From Anaerobaca sp035448545 (lineage in GTDB: Bacteria; Planctomycetota; Phycisphaerae; Sedimentisphaerales; Anaerobacaceae): DNA of 64,000 bases. This document shows positions 23,513-31,444 of the stretch, piece after piece. Location: contig DAOTJE010000008.1 in NCBI GenBank assembly GCA_035448545.1, forward strand, positions 62,001-126,000. Direction: 5' to 3'. Made by a program: the position numbers and the translations under genes. Every line of letters begins with the position of its first letter. Position 1 is the first letter of the stretch. The notes beneath the pieces are model-generated. The model searched no databases. It was given only the letters and a program-made list of their open reading frames with translations, and had not been told where the DNA came from.

Positions 23513-23737
23513 ATGAACGGCTGGATGGGATACAAATCTTTGGATATTCTCGATGCGACGGTTGCGGCGGTGTCATTCCCGCGACGCCTGCTGGTCGGCC
23601 GCAGCGAGACGTCCGGCCCTGTTCACGTCGAAGTCCACGTCCGATCGTACGACGATTCGTGTCCCTTGGCCTTTCCGGCGCCTGCGCCGCAGCCCGGCCG
23701 TCTGCCGGTCGGAACCATCCTGGACTGCTACGTCTGA
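23513..23737 (+). CDS. Small hypothetical protein
   Basis: No family is recognised. This 74-residue frame has codon third positions strongly biased to G and C, like real genes here, a purine-rich ribosome site, and a good promoter just upstream. The middle, GPVHVEVHVRSY, looks like beta strands, and the end is proline-rich. It lies convergent to the flgM-like gene. A minus-strand frame over the same bases is arginine-rich and lacks a ribosome site, so I prefer the plus strand. Confidence 0.5.
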   Translation: MNGWMGYKSLDILDATVAAVSFPRRLLVGRSETSGPVHVEVHVRSYDDSCPLAFPAPAPQPGRLPVGTILDCYV

Positions 23738-23885
23738 CGACGTAAATGGTCTTTCCACAAGCTTTTATGAAGAGTTAACTGCAGACAGTCTGCGCCGGGC
23801 GGCTCTGGACGGCACAAAAAAAAACGGGGGCCTTGACGCCATCCTTGGCAGGCCCCACGACTCGATCTGGGCTTCTATAAGGTCT

Positions 23886-24155
23886 TTATATTCCGAAGCT
23901 TATGATGTTCCTGGCAGCCGATTGGACGTTCTCCGGGCTGGTCAGTTGGCCGCTGGCGAGCAGTTGGCGGGCCTCTTGGACGGCAGCCGCATCTGCCTCG
24001 GCGGAGTTTTTGGCCTGGTTGATCAGGTCCTCGAAGCTGACATGCAGCGAGGCGTCGGCCTGACTGCCGCGGCGTGTATTGACGGGGTCGGGAGTTGGGA
24101 AGGATGCCTTTCCCATGAGCGGTCCGACTCGATTCATGTCAATGTTGTTTATCAT
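23886..24155 (-). CDS. flgM: FlgM-like anti-sigma-28 factor
   Basis: An 89-residue protein with a polar, probably disordered N-terminal half and a helical C-terminal part (AAAVQEARQLLASGQLTSPENVQSAARNII) in the pattern of FlgM, where this region binds FliA and blocks it until FlgM is secreted through the finished hook. AAGGAA precedes the ATG. It is the last gene of the minus-strand flagellar block that also encodes fliA, which supports the call, but FlgM proteins are weakly conserved. A 10-bp inverted repeat stands between it and the lipoprotein gene upstream, so it may have separate regulation. Confidence 0.65.
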   Translation of the reverse strand: MINNIDMNRVGPLMGKASFPTPDPVNTRRGSQADASLHVSFEDLINQAKNSAEADAAAVQEARQLLASGQLTSPENVQSAARNIISFGI

Positions 24156-24214
24156 TTCAGGTTCCTTAGTATCCGTGTTTCCATGCTTCTTTTCGTATGG
24201 TTGGCCGGAATCTT

Positions 24215-24257
24215 AAGGGCCTTTCTGCAAAAAATACTGGTCCATAAAAAGGCCCTT
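24215..24257. promoter_or_regulatory. 10-bp inverted repeat upstream of flgM-like gene
   Basis: AAGGGCCTTT (24215-24224) and AAAGGCCCTT (24248-24257) are exact complements around a 23-base, AT-rich loop. No T tract follows on the minus strand, so it may be an mRNA structure or an operator rather than a terminator. Confidence 0.45.
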
Positions 24258-24301
24258 GCCACCTGTGGCGAGCCACCCGGCGGCAGGGGGCAGACCGCCG
24301 G

Positions 24302-24988
24302 CTATTGCTCCTGTCGCTCGAGTGTCTCGGCCACCTCATAGGCGACGAATTTGCCGAATTTCAACGGGCTGACGACCACCAACTCCTCGCGCAGGGAGGC
24401 AAAGCCGGTTCGCAGGTCATCCTTGAAGTAGTGCTTGATCCGCTTCTGGATGTTACGGTCGGAGCTGTCCCAGACCTGTTCGAGGCCCCAGATCAGTTGC
24501 CCGTCGGTCAGGTCGAGCAGCTTGAGGCGCAGGCCGAGCGACATGTGCGGATAGGGCGTGTATTCGGTGACGGTTCCGACGAGCAGACCGTTGCACTTGA
24601 GGGTCTCGCGCATGGCCAGCAGCTGGCGCATCGCCTGGAGCGAATCGAGGTTTCCCTGAAGGCCTCTCCAGTCGGGATTGTCCTGACGGACGATAGTCAG
24701 TCCGAAGACCTGCTTTTTCTGGAGCGCGACGAAGAGCGCCTCGGTAAGGTCGGCGGAAATCTGGGGGTGACCGGAGTTGTTGTCCAGCTCGACCAGCGCG
24801 ACGCGGCCGAGGTTGTTGAGGTCCTTGTAGGGATTGAGGTAGAACGAGCCGGCCATGCCGTTGGCGTCCTGAGCGGATTGGCAGCCTCCGTGCAAGGTGG
24901 CCGAAGCCAGGACAACGGCCAGGAGCAGGGCCCGGTGTGTGGCGGGCGCGGCGTTTCCGCAATCCGATTCGATTTGGCTACGGTACAT
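24302..24988 (-). CDS. Putative lipoprotein of the flagellar locus
   Basis: It has 228 residues with a hydrophobic signal (about 20-33) and a lipobox ending at Cys36 (HGGC), so it is probably an outer-membrane or periplasm-facing lipoprotein. The mature part is mixed alpha/beta: VALVELDNNSGHPQISADLTEALFVALQKK, then VQ-type strands and LLVGTVTEYTPYPHMSLGLRLKLLDLTDGQLIWG, the pattern of the small fold seen in FlgO/LpoB/CsgG-like lipoproteins. In a flagellar locus a FlgO/FlgP-like role around the outer-membrane ring is plausible, but I have no direct homology. GGGAGG precedes the ATG. It overlaps the upstream lipoprotein gene by 11 bases. Confidence 0.7.
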   Translation of the reverse strand: MYRSQIESDCGNAAPATHRALLLAVVLASATLHGGCQSAQDANGMAGSFYLNPYKDLNNLGRVALVELDNNSGHPQISADLTEALFVALQKKQVFGLTIVRQDNPDWRGLQGNLDSLQAMRQLLAMRETLKCNGLLVGTVTEYTPYPHMSLGLRLKLLDLTDGQLIWGLEQVWDSSDRNIQKRIKHYFKDDLRTGFASLREELVVVSPLKFGKFVAYEVAETLERQEQ

Positions 24989-25586
24989 TCGGTTCCTCCC
25001 TCACCGGCGTGGCTGCTGCGGTGGCGTTGGGGTCGCTGGCGGATGGTTTGGCGGCGAGCATGGCGGCGTGACGCCGTTCGATATTGGCGGCATCCGCTTC
25101 GCCCCCAAGAATCTCCAGCACTTTCAAGAGTGCTTCCAACTGCGCCTTGGCGGCCTCCCGCATCTCGCCTCGGAAGCCGAGAATGTTGGTTTTCCAGGTA
25201 TTCAGCTCGGTGAGCATCTCGATGAGCAGCTCATTGGCCTCGCCGAGTTCCTTCTGCGTCTGCTTGAGTTTGGCCTCGAGGGCGGCGATCTGCTGCAAGA
25301 GGGCCTCGTTGTCGGCGGTGAGACGCTGATTCTCCTCCCGCAGGGCGATGGTCTGGTCCGAAAGCCGGGCGTATTTCTCCGACAGCTCGATGGCCGACTC
25401 GACGGCGGTCCGGCCTTCCAGCGGCGTGTCCTGGAAGCGCTTGGCGTTCGGTGCGCCCGCCCGCGGGCTGGGGGCGTTCTCGGTGGTCATCGGGCGCATC
25501 GGGTGCTGTGGGGGGTTGCAACCGCAAAAGATGCCGCCGAGGCACGATACGGTCACGAGTGAAACGATTTGTCTGATCCTGCACAT
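24978..25586 (-). CDS. Putative coiled-coil lipoprotein
   Basis: It has 202 residues from ATG at 25586, chosen because AGGAG stands eight bases before it and it gives a compact signal peptide. The likely lipidated residue is Cys23 (GGIFCGC). After a proline-rich linker comes a long heptad-like coiled coil (about 70-150, rich in E, L, Q), then a helical Ala-rich end. No enzymatic motif. It overlaps the following lipoprotein gene, so the two are translationally coupled and may form one envelope structure beside the flagellum. Family unknown. Confidence 0.7.
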   Translation of the reverse strand: MCRIRQIVSLVTVSCLGGIFCGCNPPQHPMRPMTTENAPSPRAGAPNAKRFQDTPLEGRTAVESAIELSEKYARLSDQTIALREENQRLTADNEALLQQIAALEAKLKQTQKELGEANELLIEMLTELNTWKTNILGFRGEMREAAKAQLEALLKVLEILGGEADAANIERRHAAMLAAKPSASDPNATAAATPVREEPNVP

Positions 25587-25612
25587 CGCATATCTCCTGG
25601 CAAAACAGCGCC

Positions 25613-25873
25613 TCATGAGACGACAGTTGTGGCCGACGCGGGGGCCCCATCCGGCGGGGCGTATTCACATCGCACGAGCGTGGTCTTGCCGCACGAGCAG
25701 GTCACCTCCACGAGAGCATACTGTGGATGGTTCTCGGCAATGCGAATCCGTGTCGGCGCCGCGCTGCATGGGGCGTTCGGCGTTGGGGCGGCCTTCGGGT
25801 CCAGAGGTAATCGGAGCGAATCTTGCCACTGCACCTGGCTGGCTTTGAGAACACGTCGTGTCAGTTTCGGCAT
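25613..25873 (-). CDS. Small hypothetical protein with CxC motif
   Basis: No family is recognised. It has 86 residues from ATG at 25873. The N-terminus is basic (MPKLTRRVLKASQVQW), the middle proline/alanine-rich, and the C-terminal half contains VEVTCSCGKTTLVRCEY, three cysteines that could form part of a zinc site. It lies between fliA's small downstream gene and the coiled-coil lipoprotein, all co-directional with short gaps, so it probably belongs to the flagellar transcript. It may be a planctomycete-specific flagellar accessory gene. Confidence 0.55.
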   Translation of the reverse strand: MPKLTRRVLKASQVQWQDSLRLPLDPKAAPTPNAPCSAAPTRIRIAENHPQYALVEVTCSCGKTTLVRCEYAPPDGAPASATTVVS

Positions 25874-25919
25874 TTGCGTTTCTCTTTCCTGCTGTTTATT
25901 CCATCCGGCATTCGTCGCG

Positions 25920-26135
25920 TCAAGCACAATAGTCGATCGAGTGCGGGTCGTCCCGATCAAGCCGGTCCGCCTGAGTCGGTTCGGCCTCTTCCGACTGGCT
26001 TTCCGGCTCCGAGTGGGACTGCGGCTTGGCGTCCTGGCGGCGTTTGCGTTCCTCTTGTTTCTGGATCGGCGTCAGGCCCTGGATCGTCTGCAGACCCTCG
26101 ACAGGGCGGATGGCACTGTAATCAGTATCCGTCAT
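25920..26135 (-). CDS. Small charged protein overlapping fliA
   Basis: No family is recognised. This 71-residue, very polar protein (runs of E, K, R, Q, S, D) is probably disordered or a single helix. The ATG at 26135 lies inside the last codons of fliA, a 14-base overlap typical of translational coupling. It shows no signal peptide or cysteine motif. Being locked to fliA it may modulate the sigma factor or be a chaperone-like partner, but nothing in the sequence proves this. Confidence 0.5.
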   Translation of the reverse strand: MTDTDYSAIRPVEGLQTIQGLTPIQKQEERKRRQDAKPQSHSEPESQSEEAEPTQADRLDRDDPHSIDYCA

Positions 26136-26946
26136 CGCGGTATTCCCCTAACTGGCCCGACAGAATCACCAGTGCGCTGGCGTGCAACTGGCTGACGCGG
26201 GATTCGGTGATCTCGAGCAGATCGGCGATCTGTTTCATGGTCAGGTGCTTGTGGTAATAGAGCACGATAATCTGAAGGCGACGCTCGTCGAGCTTCTGCA
26301 TGGCCGCGGTCAGCTTCTTGAGCATTTCGGCCTTCTCCAGCCGGTGGTCCGGGGCGGCCGTGTCGGCCGACGCCAGAATCTCTCCCAGGGCCGGCTGTTC
26401 GGCGCCGAAGCCATCGAGCGAGACGAAGTGCTGTGCCCGCGCGCTCTCGAAAAGTGCCGCCACCTCGTCGACGGAGATGCCGAGCTCCTCGGCCAGTTGC
26501 TCGTCGGTGGGGGCGCTGCCTGTCCGCTGCGCGATGCTCTGGCTGACGCGTAGCGCGTGCCGCACCTGCCGGTTGATGTTGGACGGCAGAGGCGAAGCCC
26601 TGCGCAGCTCGTCGAGCACGGCGCCCTTGATACGGATGTAGGCATACGTCTTGAACTCCGCCTGGCGGGAGGCGTCGAAATCGCGGGCCGCCTTGAGCAG
26701 TCCGACGGTCCCGGCCGAGACGAGATCCTCGAACGACAGCGGCGGACGCAGGTAGCTGGCGGCCCGTTGCGCGATCTGGCGGACCATCGGCAGCAGCTCG
26801 ACGATCTCATGTTCCGTGATCGAACGGGGTCTGTGTCCCGAGTAGGTGCGCAGGGCGACCGCCTTGAGGTGGTCGCTCTTTTCCGCAGCCTGCCCGGCGG
26901 CGGTCTCTTCGGCGGTTTCGAGAAGATCGTCAGTTCTTGCGGTCAC
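26122..26946 (-). CDS. fliA: Flagellar sigma-28 factor FliA
   Basis: This 274-residue sigma-70 family factor of the FliA/WhiG group directs late flagellar transcription. Region 2 is visible as FEDLVSAGTVGLLKAARDFDASRQAEFKTYAYIRIKGAVLDELR in parts, with the -10 recognition residues in the KTYAYIRIKGA segment. Region 3 (LAEELGISVDEVAAL) and region 4 (LTMKQIADLLEITESRVSQLHASAL) follow. A polar N-terminal extension of about 35 residues is unusual. The start is GTG at 26946, with AAGGATC upstream, overlapping the small membrane-protein gene by 17 bases. The flgM-like gene at 23886 is its likely antagonist. Confidence 0.93.
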   Translation of the reverse strand: MTARTDDLLETAEETAAGQAAEKSDHLKAVALRTYSGHRPRSITEHEIVELLPMVRQIAQRAASYLRPPLSFEDLVSAGTVGLLKAARDFDASRQAEFKTYAYIRIKGAVLDELRRASPLPSNINRQVRHALRVSQSIAQRTGSAPTDEQLAEELGISVDEVAALFESARAQHFVSLDGFGAEQPALGEILASADTAAPDHRLEKAEMLKKLTAAMQKLDERRLQIIVLYYHKHLTMKQIADLLEITESRVSQLHASALVILSGQLGEYRDDGY

Positions 26947-27169
26947 TGGTCTGATCCTTGTTTACCTGGCTGGCAATCATCGCTCCTGTTACGATGGCGT
27001 CCACGGCGCGCATGGCCAGGGAGGCGACGAGGTACGTCACCACCGCGCCGAGCACGGCGCGCTTGCAGCACGTGTCGGGCGACAGGTTCACCACGCATCC
27101 GACAATGCTCAGGACGAAGAAGGCGATCACGGCGGCGGTGAACGCGATGGGTCGTGTCTGTAGCAGCAT
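26930..27169 (-). CDS. Small two-helix membrane protein between flhA and fliA
   Basis: No family is recognised. It has 79 residues with two likely membrane helices (about 7-28 and 36-65), a CC pair between them and a polar lysine-rich tail. It starts 73 bases after flhA and its end overlaps fliA by 17 bases, so it is locked into the flagellar transcript. Many bacteria have flhF and flhG here; neither is present in this window. It could be an export-apparatus accessory, but this is only a guess from position. Confidence 0.6.
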   Translation of the reverse strand: MLLQTRPIAFTAAVIAFFVLSIVGCVVNLSPDTCCKRAVLGAVVTYLVASLAMRAVDAIVTGAMIASQVNKDQTSDRKN

Positions 27170-27242
27170 AGGTCAATCGTTTCCTCGGTCGGGCGTGCAT
27201 CGCACACCCTTACCTCTGCAGCCTGATCGGTGAAGGTTCTCC

Positions 27243-29378
27243 TTACGCATGGGCATAGGCCGGCGAGGCCTTCTCCTGGGGCAGGATCGTTTCGATCGAT
27301 TCCACGTCGGTCCCCAACACGATTTCGTCGTAGGCTACCACCGGCAACATCGGCAGCGTCCGGGCCAACATCCGCGCCAAGGGGGCGCGCAGACGCGCGT
27401 CGCAGAGCAGCACGAGCTTGTCGCAACCCTGATCCATTCCCGAACGCCAGGCGTCGGCCATCTTGCGGTTCAGGTCCATGGCGAGATCGGCCGGAAGGTT
27501 CAGTGTCAGCTCGCCGCCTTCCTGGCTCAGGCTGCTGGTCAACTGATGCTCGAGCGACGGGTCGAACGTGATGGCCACGATCTTGCCGGCGGAGTTGCGG
27601 TACTGCTCGGTGATTGTCCGACTCAGCGACTTGCGAACGACCTCGGTCAGCGTGTTGGCGTTCTTGGTCTTGGAGGCATTCTCCGCCAGCGATTCGAGGA
27701 TCACCGTCAGCTCGCGGATGGGGATACCGCCCTTGAGCAGGTTCTTCAGGACCCGCTGGAGCAGCGCGATGGAGACGTCGCTGTCGGCCCCGACGATTTC
27801 TCCGACCAGCGACGGCTGGTTCTTGCGGAGGCGGTCCACGAGCAGTTGCACGTCCTCTCGCGTCAGCAGTTCGTCCGCATGCCTCTTGAGTGTCTCGGAC
27901 AGATGGGTGATGAAGACGGACTCCGGATCGATGACGGTGTAGCCGTTCAGTTCGGCGGCTTCCTTCTTGCCGGCCGAAATCCACATGGCGGGCAGTCCAT
28001 AGACCGGCTCGGTTGTTTTGATACCCTCGACCTTTTCCCGGACGCCGCCCGGGTCCATGGCCAGGAACATCTCCGGTTCCAGGCGGCCCTTGGCCACCGG
28101 GATTTCCGAGAGGCGAATCTCGTAGGCGTTCGGTTCGAGGTTCAGGTCGTCGCGCAGACGCACCAGCGGGATGACGATCCCCAGGTGCTGCGCGAACTGC
28201 CGGCGCAGGGCACCGATGCGCTCGAAGATCGTGTTGCTCTTTCTCGGGTCCACCAGGGTGATCAGACGCACGCCGACGTGGACGGAAATCCGGTCCACGT
28301 CGAGCAATTCCTCGACCGGTTCCTTTTCGGTCTTCTTGGCCGGCGTTTCCGGCGCCGCCAGGGGCTTCTTCTCGGCCCGAGAGGCCATCCGTCCGACGAG
28401 GCCGACGCCGCCGGCGAGGAGCAGGAACTGGATCTTGGGCATGCCCGGAACGAAGGCCATGGCGCCGATGATGCAGGCGGCCGCCAGAAGAGGTTGGCTG
28501 GCCTTGAGGAATTGCCGGGAGATGTCCTGGCCGACACTGTGGCTGGAAGAGATCTTTGTGACGAGAAAGCCCGAGCTGACCGAAATAACCAGCGAGGGGA
28601 TCTGGCTGACCAGACCGTCGCCGATCGAAAGGATCGAGTAGGTCCGGATGGCATCGGCGATGCTCATCCCGCGCGAGTAGCCCATGGCGATGCCGCCGAT
28701 GATGTTCACGGCGGTGATAACCAGACCAGCCTTGGCATCCCCGCGGATGAACTTGCTGGCTCCGTCCATGGCCCCGTAGAATTCGCTCTCCTTGACGATC
28801 TTGGCGCGCCGCTCGTTGGCCTGGCTCTCGGTGATGACGCCGGCGTTGAGGTCGGCGTCGATGGCCATCTGCTTGCCGGGCATGGCGTCGAGAGTGAATC
28901 GCGCCGACACTTCGCTGATGCGCTCGGCGCCCTTGGTGATGACAATGAATTGAATGATGACGAGGATCAGGAAGATCACCAGGCCGACGACGAAGCTGCC
29001 GCCGGCGACAAAAGCACCGAAGGTCTGAATGATCTTGCCGGCATCGCCCTGAAGCAGGATCAAACGGGTGGAGGCGACGTTCAGCGAAAGGCGAAACAGC
29101 GTGGTGAACAGCAGCAGGGAGGGGAACGTGGACAGTTCGAGCGGCTCGGTGGATGAGAGCGTCACGATCAGTACGGCAATGGCCAGAGATATGCTGCAGG
29201 CCAGCAGCAGGTCGAGCACGGTGGTCGGCAGCGGGATGATCAGGGTGGTCAGCACGGCCACCAGTCCGAACGCCATGATGATGTTGCTATGGGCGGCCAG
29301 AGGGACGTTGATCAGGTCCCGGTGTCCGCCGGTGTCGCCGGTGGCTGGATGCGGCGTTTTGGAACGATCAGATGCCAT
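27243..29378 (-). CDS. flhA: Flagellar export gate protein FlhA
   Basis: This 711-residue inner-membrane protein forms the nonameric export gate of the flagellar type III secretion system. The N-terminal half has eight predicted membrane helices. Family landmarks are LLLFTTLFRLSLNVASTR and PGKQMAIDADLNAG followed by the RR-containing FHIPEP loop. The C-terminal cytosolic domain (about 370-690), which docks chaperone-substrate complexes, is complete. The N-terminus carries a short polar extension. The ATG at 29378 follows fliN after 48 bases. flhB and fliPQR are not in the window. Confidence 0.96.
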   Translation of the reverse strand: MASDRSKTPHPATGDTGGHRDLINVPLAAHSNIIMAFGLVAVLTTLIIPLPTTVLDLLLACSISLAIAVLIVTLSSTEPLELSTFPSLLLFTTLFRLSLNVASTRLILLQGDAGKIIQTFGAFVAGGSFVVGLVIFLILVIIQFIVITKGAERISEVSARFTLDAMPGKQMAIDADLNAGVITESQANERRAKIVKESEFYGAMDGASKFIRGDAKAGLVITAVNIIGGIAMGYSRGMSIADAIRTYSILSIGDGLVSQIPSLVISVSSGFLVTKISSSHSVGQDISRQFLKASQPLLAAACIIGAMAFVPGMPKIQFLLLAGGVGLVGRMASRAEKKPLAAPETPAKKTEKEPVEELLDVDRISVHVGVRLITLVDPRKSNTIFERIGALRRQFAQHLGIVIPLVRLRDDLNLEPNAYEIRLSEIPVAKGRLEPEMFLAMDPGGVREKVEGIKTTEPVYGLPAMWISAGKKEAAELNGYTVIDPESVFITHLSETLKRHADELLTREDVQLLVDRLRKNQPSLVGEIVGADSDVSIALLQRVLKNLLKGGIPIRELTVILESLAENASKTKNANTLTEVVRKSLSRTITEQYRNSAGKIVAITFDPSLEHQLTSSLSQEGGELTLNLPADLAMDLNRKMADAWRSGMDQGCDKLVLLCDARLRAPLARMLARTLPMLPVVAYDEIVLGTDVESIETILPQEKASPAYAHA

Positions 29379-29426
29379 ACCGAGTATTCAGCTCCTGTGC
29401 GTTGTGGCCCTGCGTTTTCGGCCGGC

Positions 29427-29810
29427 TCAGTGTTCCGACGTCGCGGCGCCGGCGGCACCCGTGATCGTCTTGATTCGTACGGCGAACCGGTTGTCCACCA
29501 CAACCACTTCGGCCTCGGCGAACTTGGAGTCTTTCAGATACAGATCGACGGGGGCCTCGATGGACTTGTCGAGCTGGAGCACGGCGCCCGGTCCGAGTTG
29601 GAGCAGACGCCGGACGGGCACCTCCGTGACGCCCAGCGTCACGGTCACCGGCACGTCCATGTCCAGCAGAATATCGAGCTGGCCGCCCGCGGAGGCGGTC
29701 GCCTCTCCCGCCGGAGCGGGAGGGAGTTCCACTGGCTGGACCGGCATCTTATCGCCGCTTGGAATCGGCTGTTGCTCATTCTGGATCGTCGCTTCGGCGG
29801 TTTCGGGCAT
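29427..29810 (-). CDS. fliN: Flagellar switch protein FliN
   Basis: It has 127 residues. The C-terminal 80 form the SpoA/SpoIIIAA-like domain of FliN: ILLDMDVPVTVTLGVTEVPV, LLQLGPGAVLQLDK and VDNRFAVRI. The N-terminal 45 residues are a proline/alanine-rich linker. FliN forms the bottom of the C-ring and contributes to export. It is encoded 22 bases after fliM. An alternative name FliY would need a CheC-like domain, which is absent. Confidence 0.93.
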   Translation of the reverse strand: MPETAEATIQNEQQPIPSGDKMPVQPVELPPAPAGEATASAGGQLDILLDMDVPVTVTLGVTEVPVRRLLQLGPGAVLQLDKSIEAPVDLYLKDSKFAEAEVVVVDNRFAVRIKTITGAAGAATSEH

Positions 29811-29832
29811 AGCCGGACATCCTTTCTGGTGC

Positions 29833-30831
29833 TCACTTGACGCCTCGCCCCCGCGGCACGTCGGAACGGGACGCCGCGCTGCATTCGGTAATAAACACGG
29901 CGTACCGGCCCTCCGATTGGGTCGGACGGCCGCGGAAGACGGTTTGGTTGTGCAGGATCAGGTCCACCGGTTCGTCGAGGCCCTTGTCGATCAGCAGGAC
30001 GTCGCCGGGCGCCAGGTCGAGGACCTCCCCGAACGACAGACGGGTCGAGCCCAGCCGGGCACAGATCGTCACGGGCATCTGGTGTACGTGTTCCATCAGC
30101 AGGCGGGACAGTTCGTCCTGCTTGACGGTCGCCTTGGCCGGCACGGACTTGCCGACGACCGGGGCCAGCGTCGGGCCCCCCACGATGAAGGTGACCTGGG
30201 AGGTGGCATCGCCCTCGGCCTTGCCGATCCGAAAGACGACCCTGCAGATCGGATCGGTCGGCTCGAACGGCGCTGCGGCAAAGCCTCGGACCACCCGGCC
30301 GGCCGGCTTGAGGTCCTGATGGGGCCGCAGCGAGTCGACGAACGCATCGGTCATCGCGCCGGCGAGGTCCGACAGAAGAGACTCCTCCAGCGAGGAGAGA
30401 GGTCGATTCGGGTCCTGGTCGGATTCCGAATCGCCCAGCAGACGCGTGACCCATTCCAGGGCGACATCGGCACCGATAACCAGAAACCCGCACGGCGGCT
30501 TCTGCGCCGGGCCGAAGCCCAGCAAGAAGCTTTGCTTCATATCCACGTGGCGACCCATGTCGTCGGCGAAATGTTGCGTGATGGAGACGGGCACGACTTC
30601 GAACTCGCTGTTGAAGAAATGCGCGCATCGTTCCGACAACACCGCGCCCACCTGGCTCATGACAGCCGCCAACCGATTGCGCTGATCCTCGTTGAAGTAA
30701 TGGGGATCGCGCCAGTCGTAGGGCGCTGCGCCGGACGCCGACGTCGCGGCGGGAGCCGGCGCAGAGCCGACCGCCGCCAGGAGGCGGTGCAGTCGTGCGC
30801 GGTTCAGATGGACGCCGGACGAAGCGGTCAT
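29833..30831 (-). CDS. fliM: Flagellar switch protein FliM
   Basis: It has 332 residues from ATG at 30831, which overlaps the fliL stop as ATGA. The CheC-like middle domain (about 40-240) and C-terminal SpoA domain (LSFGEVLDLAPGDVLLIDKG) are both present. The N-terminal segment that in other FliM proteins reads LSQ-x-EID-x-LL and binds phosphorylated CheY is not visible; instead the protein begins with LNRARLHRLLAAV, which keeps the helix but not the acidic residues. Either CheY binding differs here or the switch is not CheY-driven in the standard way. Confidence 0.9.
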   Translation of the reverse strand: MTASSGVHLNRARLHRLLAAVGSAPAPAATSASGAAPYDWRDPHYFNEDQRNRLAAVMSQVGAVLSERCAHFFNSEFEVVPVSITQHFADDMGRHVDMKQSFLLGFGPAQKPPCGFLVIGADVALEWVTRLLGDSESDQDPNRPLSSLEESLLSDLAGAMTDAFVDSLRPHQDLKPAGRVVRGFAAAPFEPTDPICRVVFRIGKAEGDATSQVTFIVGGPTLAPVVGKSVPAKATVKQDELSRLLMEHVHQMPVTICARLGSTRLSFGEVLDLAPGDVLLIDKGLDEPVDLILHNQTVFRGRPTQSEGRYAVFITECSAASRSDVPRGRGVK

Positions 30832-31400
30832 TGGATCGACAACTCCTTGAACAGTACTCGCTTGATACACGGCGGGGCATTCGGAAACAGTCCCTGGTTA
30901 AACGTGTCGGCAATCTGGCTCTGCACGTGACGCAGGTTCCGCTCGCCTCGAATGTCTTCCAGCGTCAGGTTGGCCACGAAGAGCGTCAACCAGTTCTTCA
31001 GGAGGGGTTTTCGCTGTTCGAGGAAGGGGGTCCCGTCCTTTTCGGACAGTCGGTCTCCGACTTCCAGCGTCAAGGCGATCCGGACGTAGCGGGTCACGCC
31101 GGGCTCGTTGAGATTGGCGACGACGGGTTCGAGGTCGTAGTACCAGCTGGAACCCGTGGCCGCCGCATTGACCGGCGGCAATGCCGGGGCTGTTGCCGTC
31201 GGCGCCTCGGAGGCGGCGACGTTCTGGGCCGAACCGCGCGTTCCGAAAAGTCGCCCGACGAGAAAGCCGCCGCCACCGCACAGTCCGACTGTGACCACCG
31301 GGACCAGCCACGGTAGCAGCCTCGAGGATTTGCCCTTCTTATCCGGAGCCTCTGCCTCGGAAGTCTTGTCGTTCTTCTCCTTTTTTTCCGGTTCCGCCAT
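30828..31400 (-). CDS. fliL: Flagellar basal body protein FliL
   Basis: It has 190 residues from ATG at 31400. The N-terminal 28 residues are strongly charged, a membrane helix follows (about 31-52, LLPWLVPVVTVGLCGGGGFLVG), then a linker and a periplasmic stomatin-like domain (YYDLEPVVANLNEPGVTRYVRIALTL in parts; helix with LKNWLTLFVANLTLEDIRG), ending KRVLFKELSIQ, the typical FliL ending. FliL rings the stator units and supports torque. Its stop overlaps fliM. Confidence 0.9.
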   Translation of the reverse strand: MAEPEKKEKNDKTSEAEAPDKKGKSSRLLPWLVPVVTVGLCGGGGFLVGRLFGTRGSAQNVAASEAPTATAPALPPVNAAATGSSWYYDLEPVVANLNEPGVTRYVRIALTLEVGDRLSEKDGTPFLEQRKPLLKNWLTLFVANLTLEDIRGERNLRHVQSQIADTFNQGLFPNAPPCIKRVLFKELSIQ

Positions 31401-31444
31401 GTGCTGCAAATCCTTTCTTGCGTTTGAGCCCGGTCCCAAGACGT

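Noticed and set aside
23573..23758. Arginine-rich 61-codon minus-strand frame over the small gene at 23513
   Set aside because: No ribosome site, composition typical of an antisense shadow, and the plus strand has a promoter and better codon bias.
24225..24247. TGGACC and TTTTTTGC near flgM considered as a sigma-54 promoter
   Set aside because: The GG-to-GC distance is three bases too long for the -24/-12 spacing.
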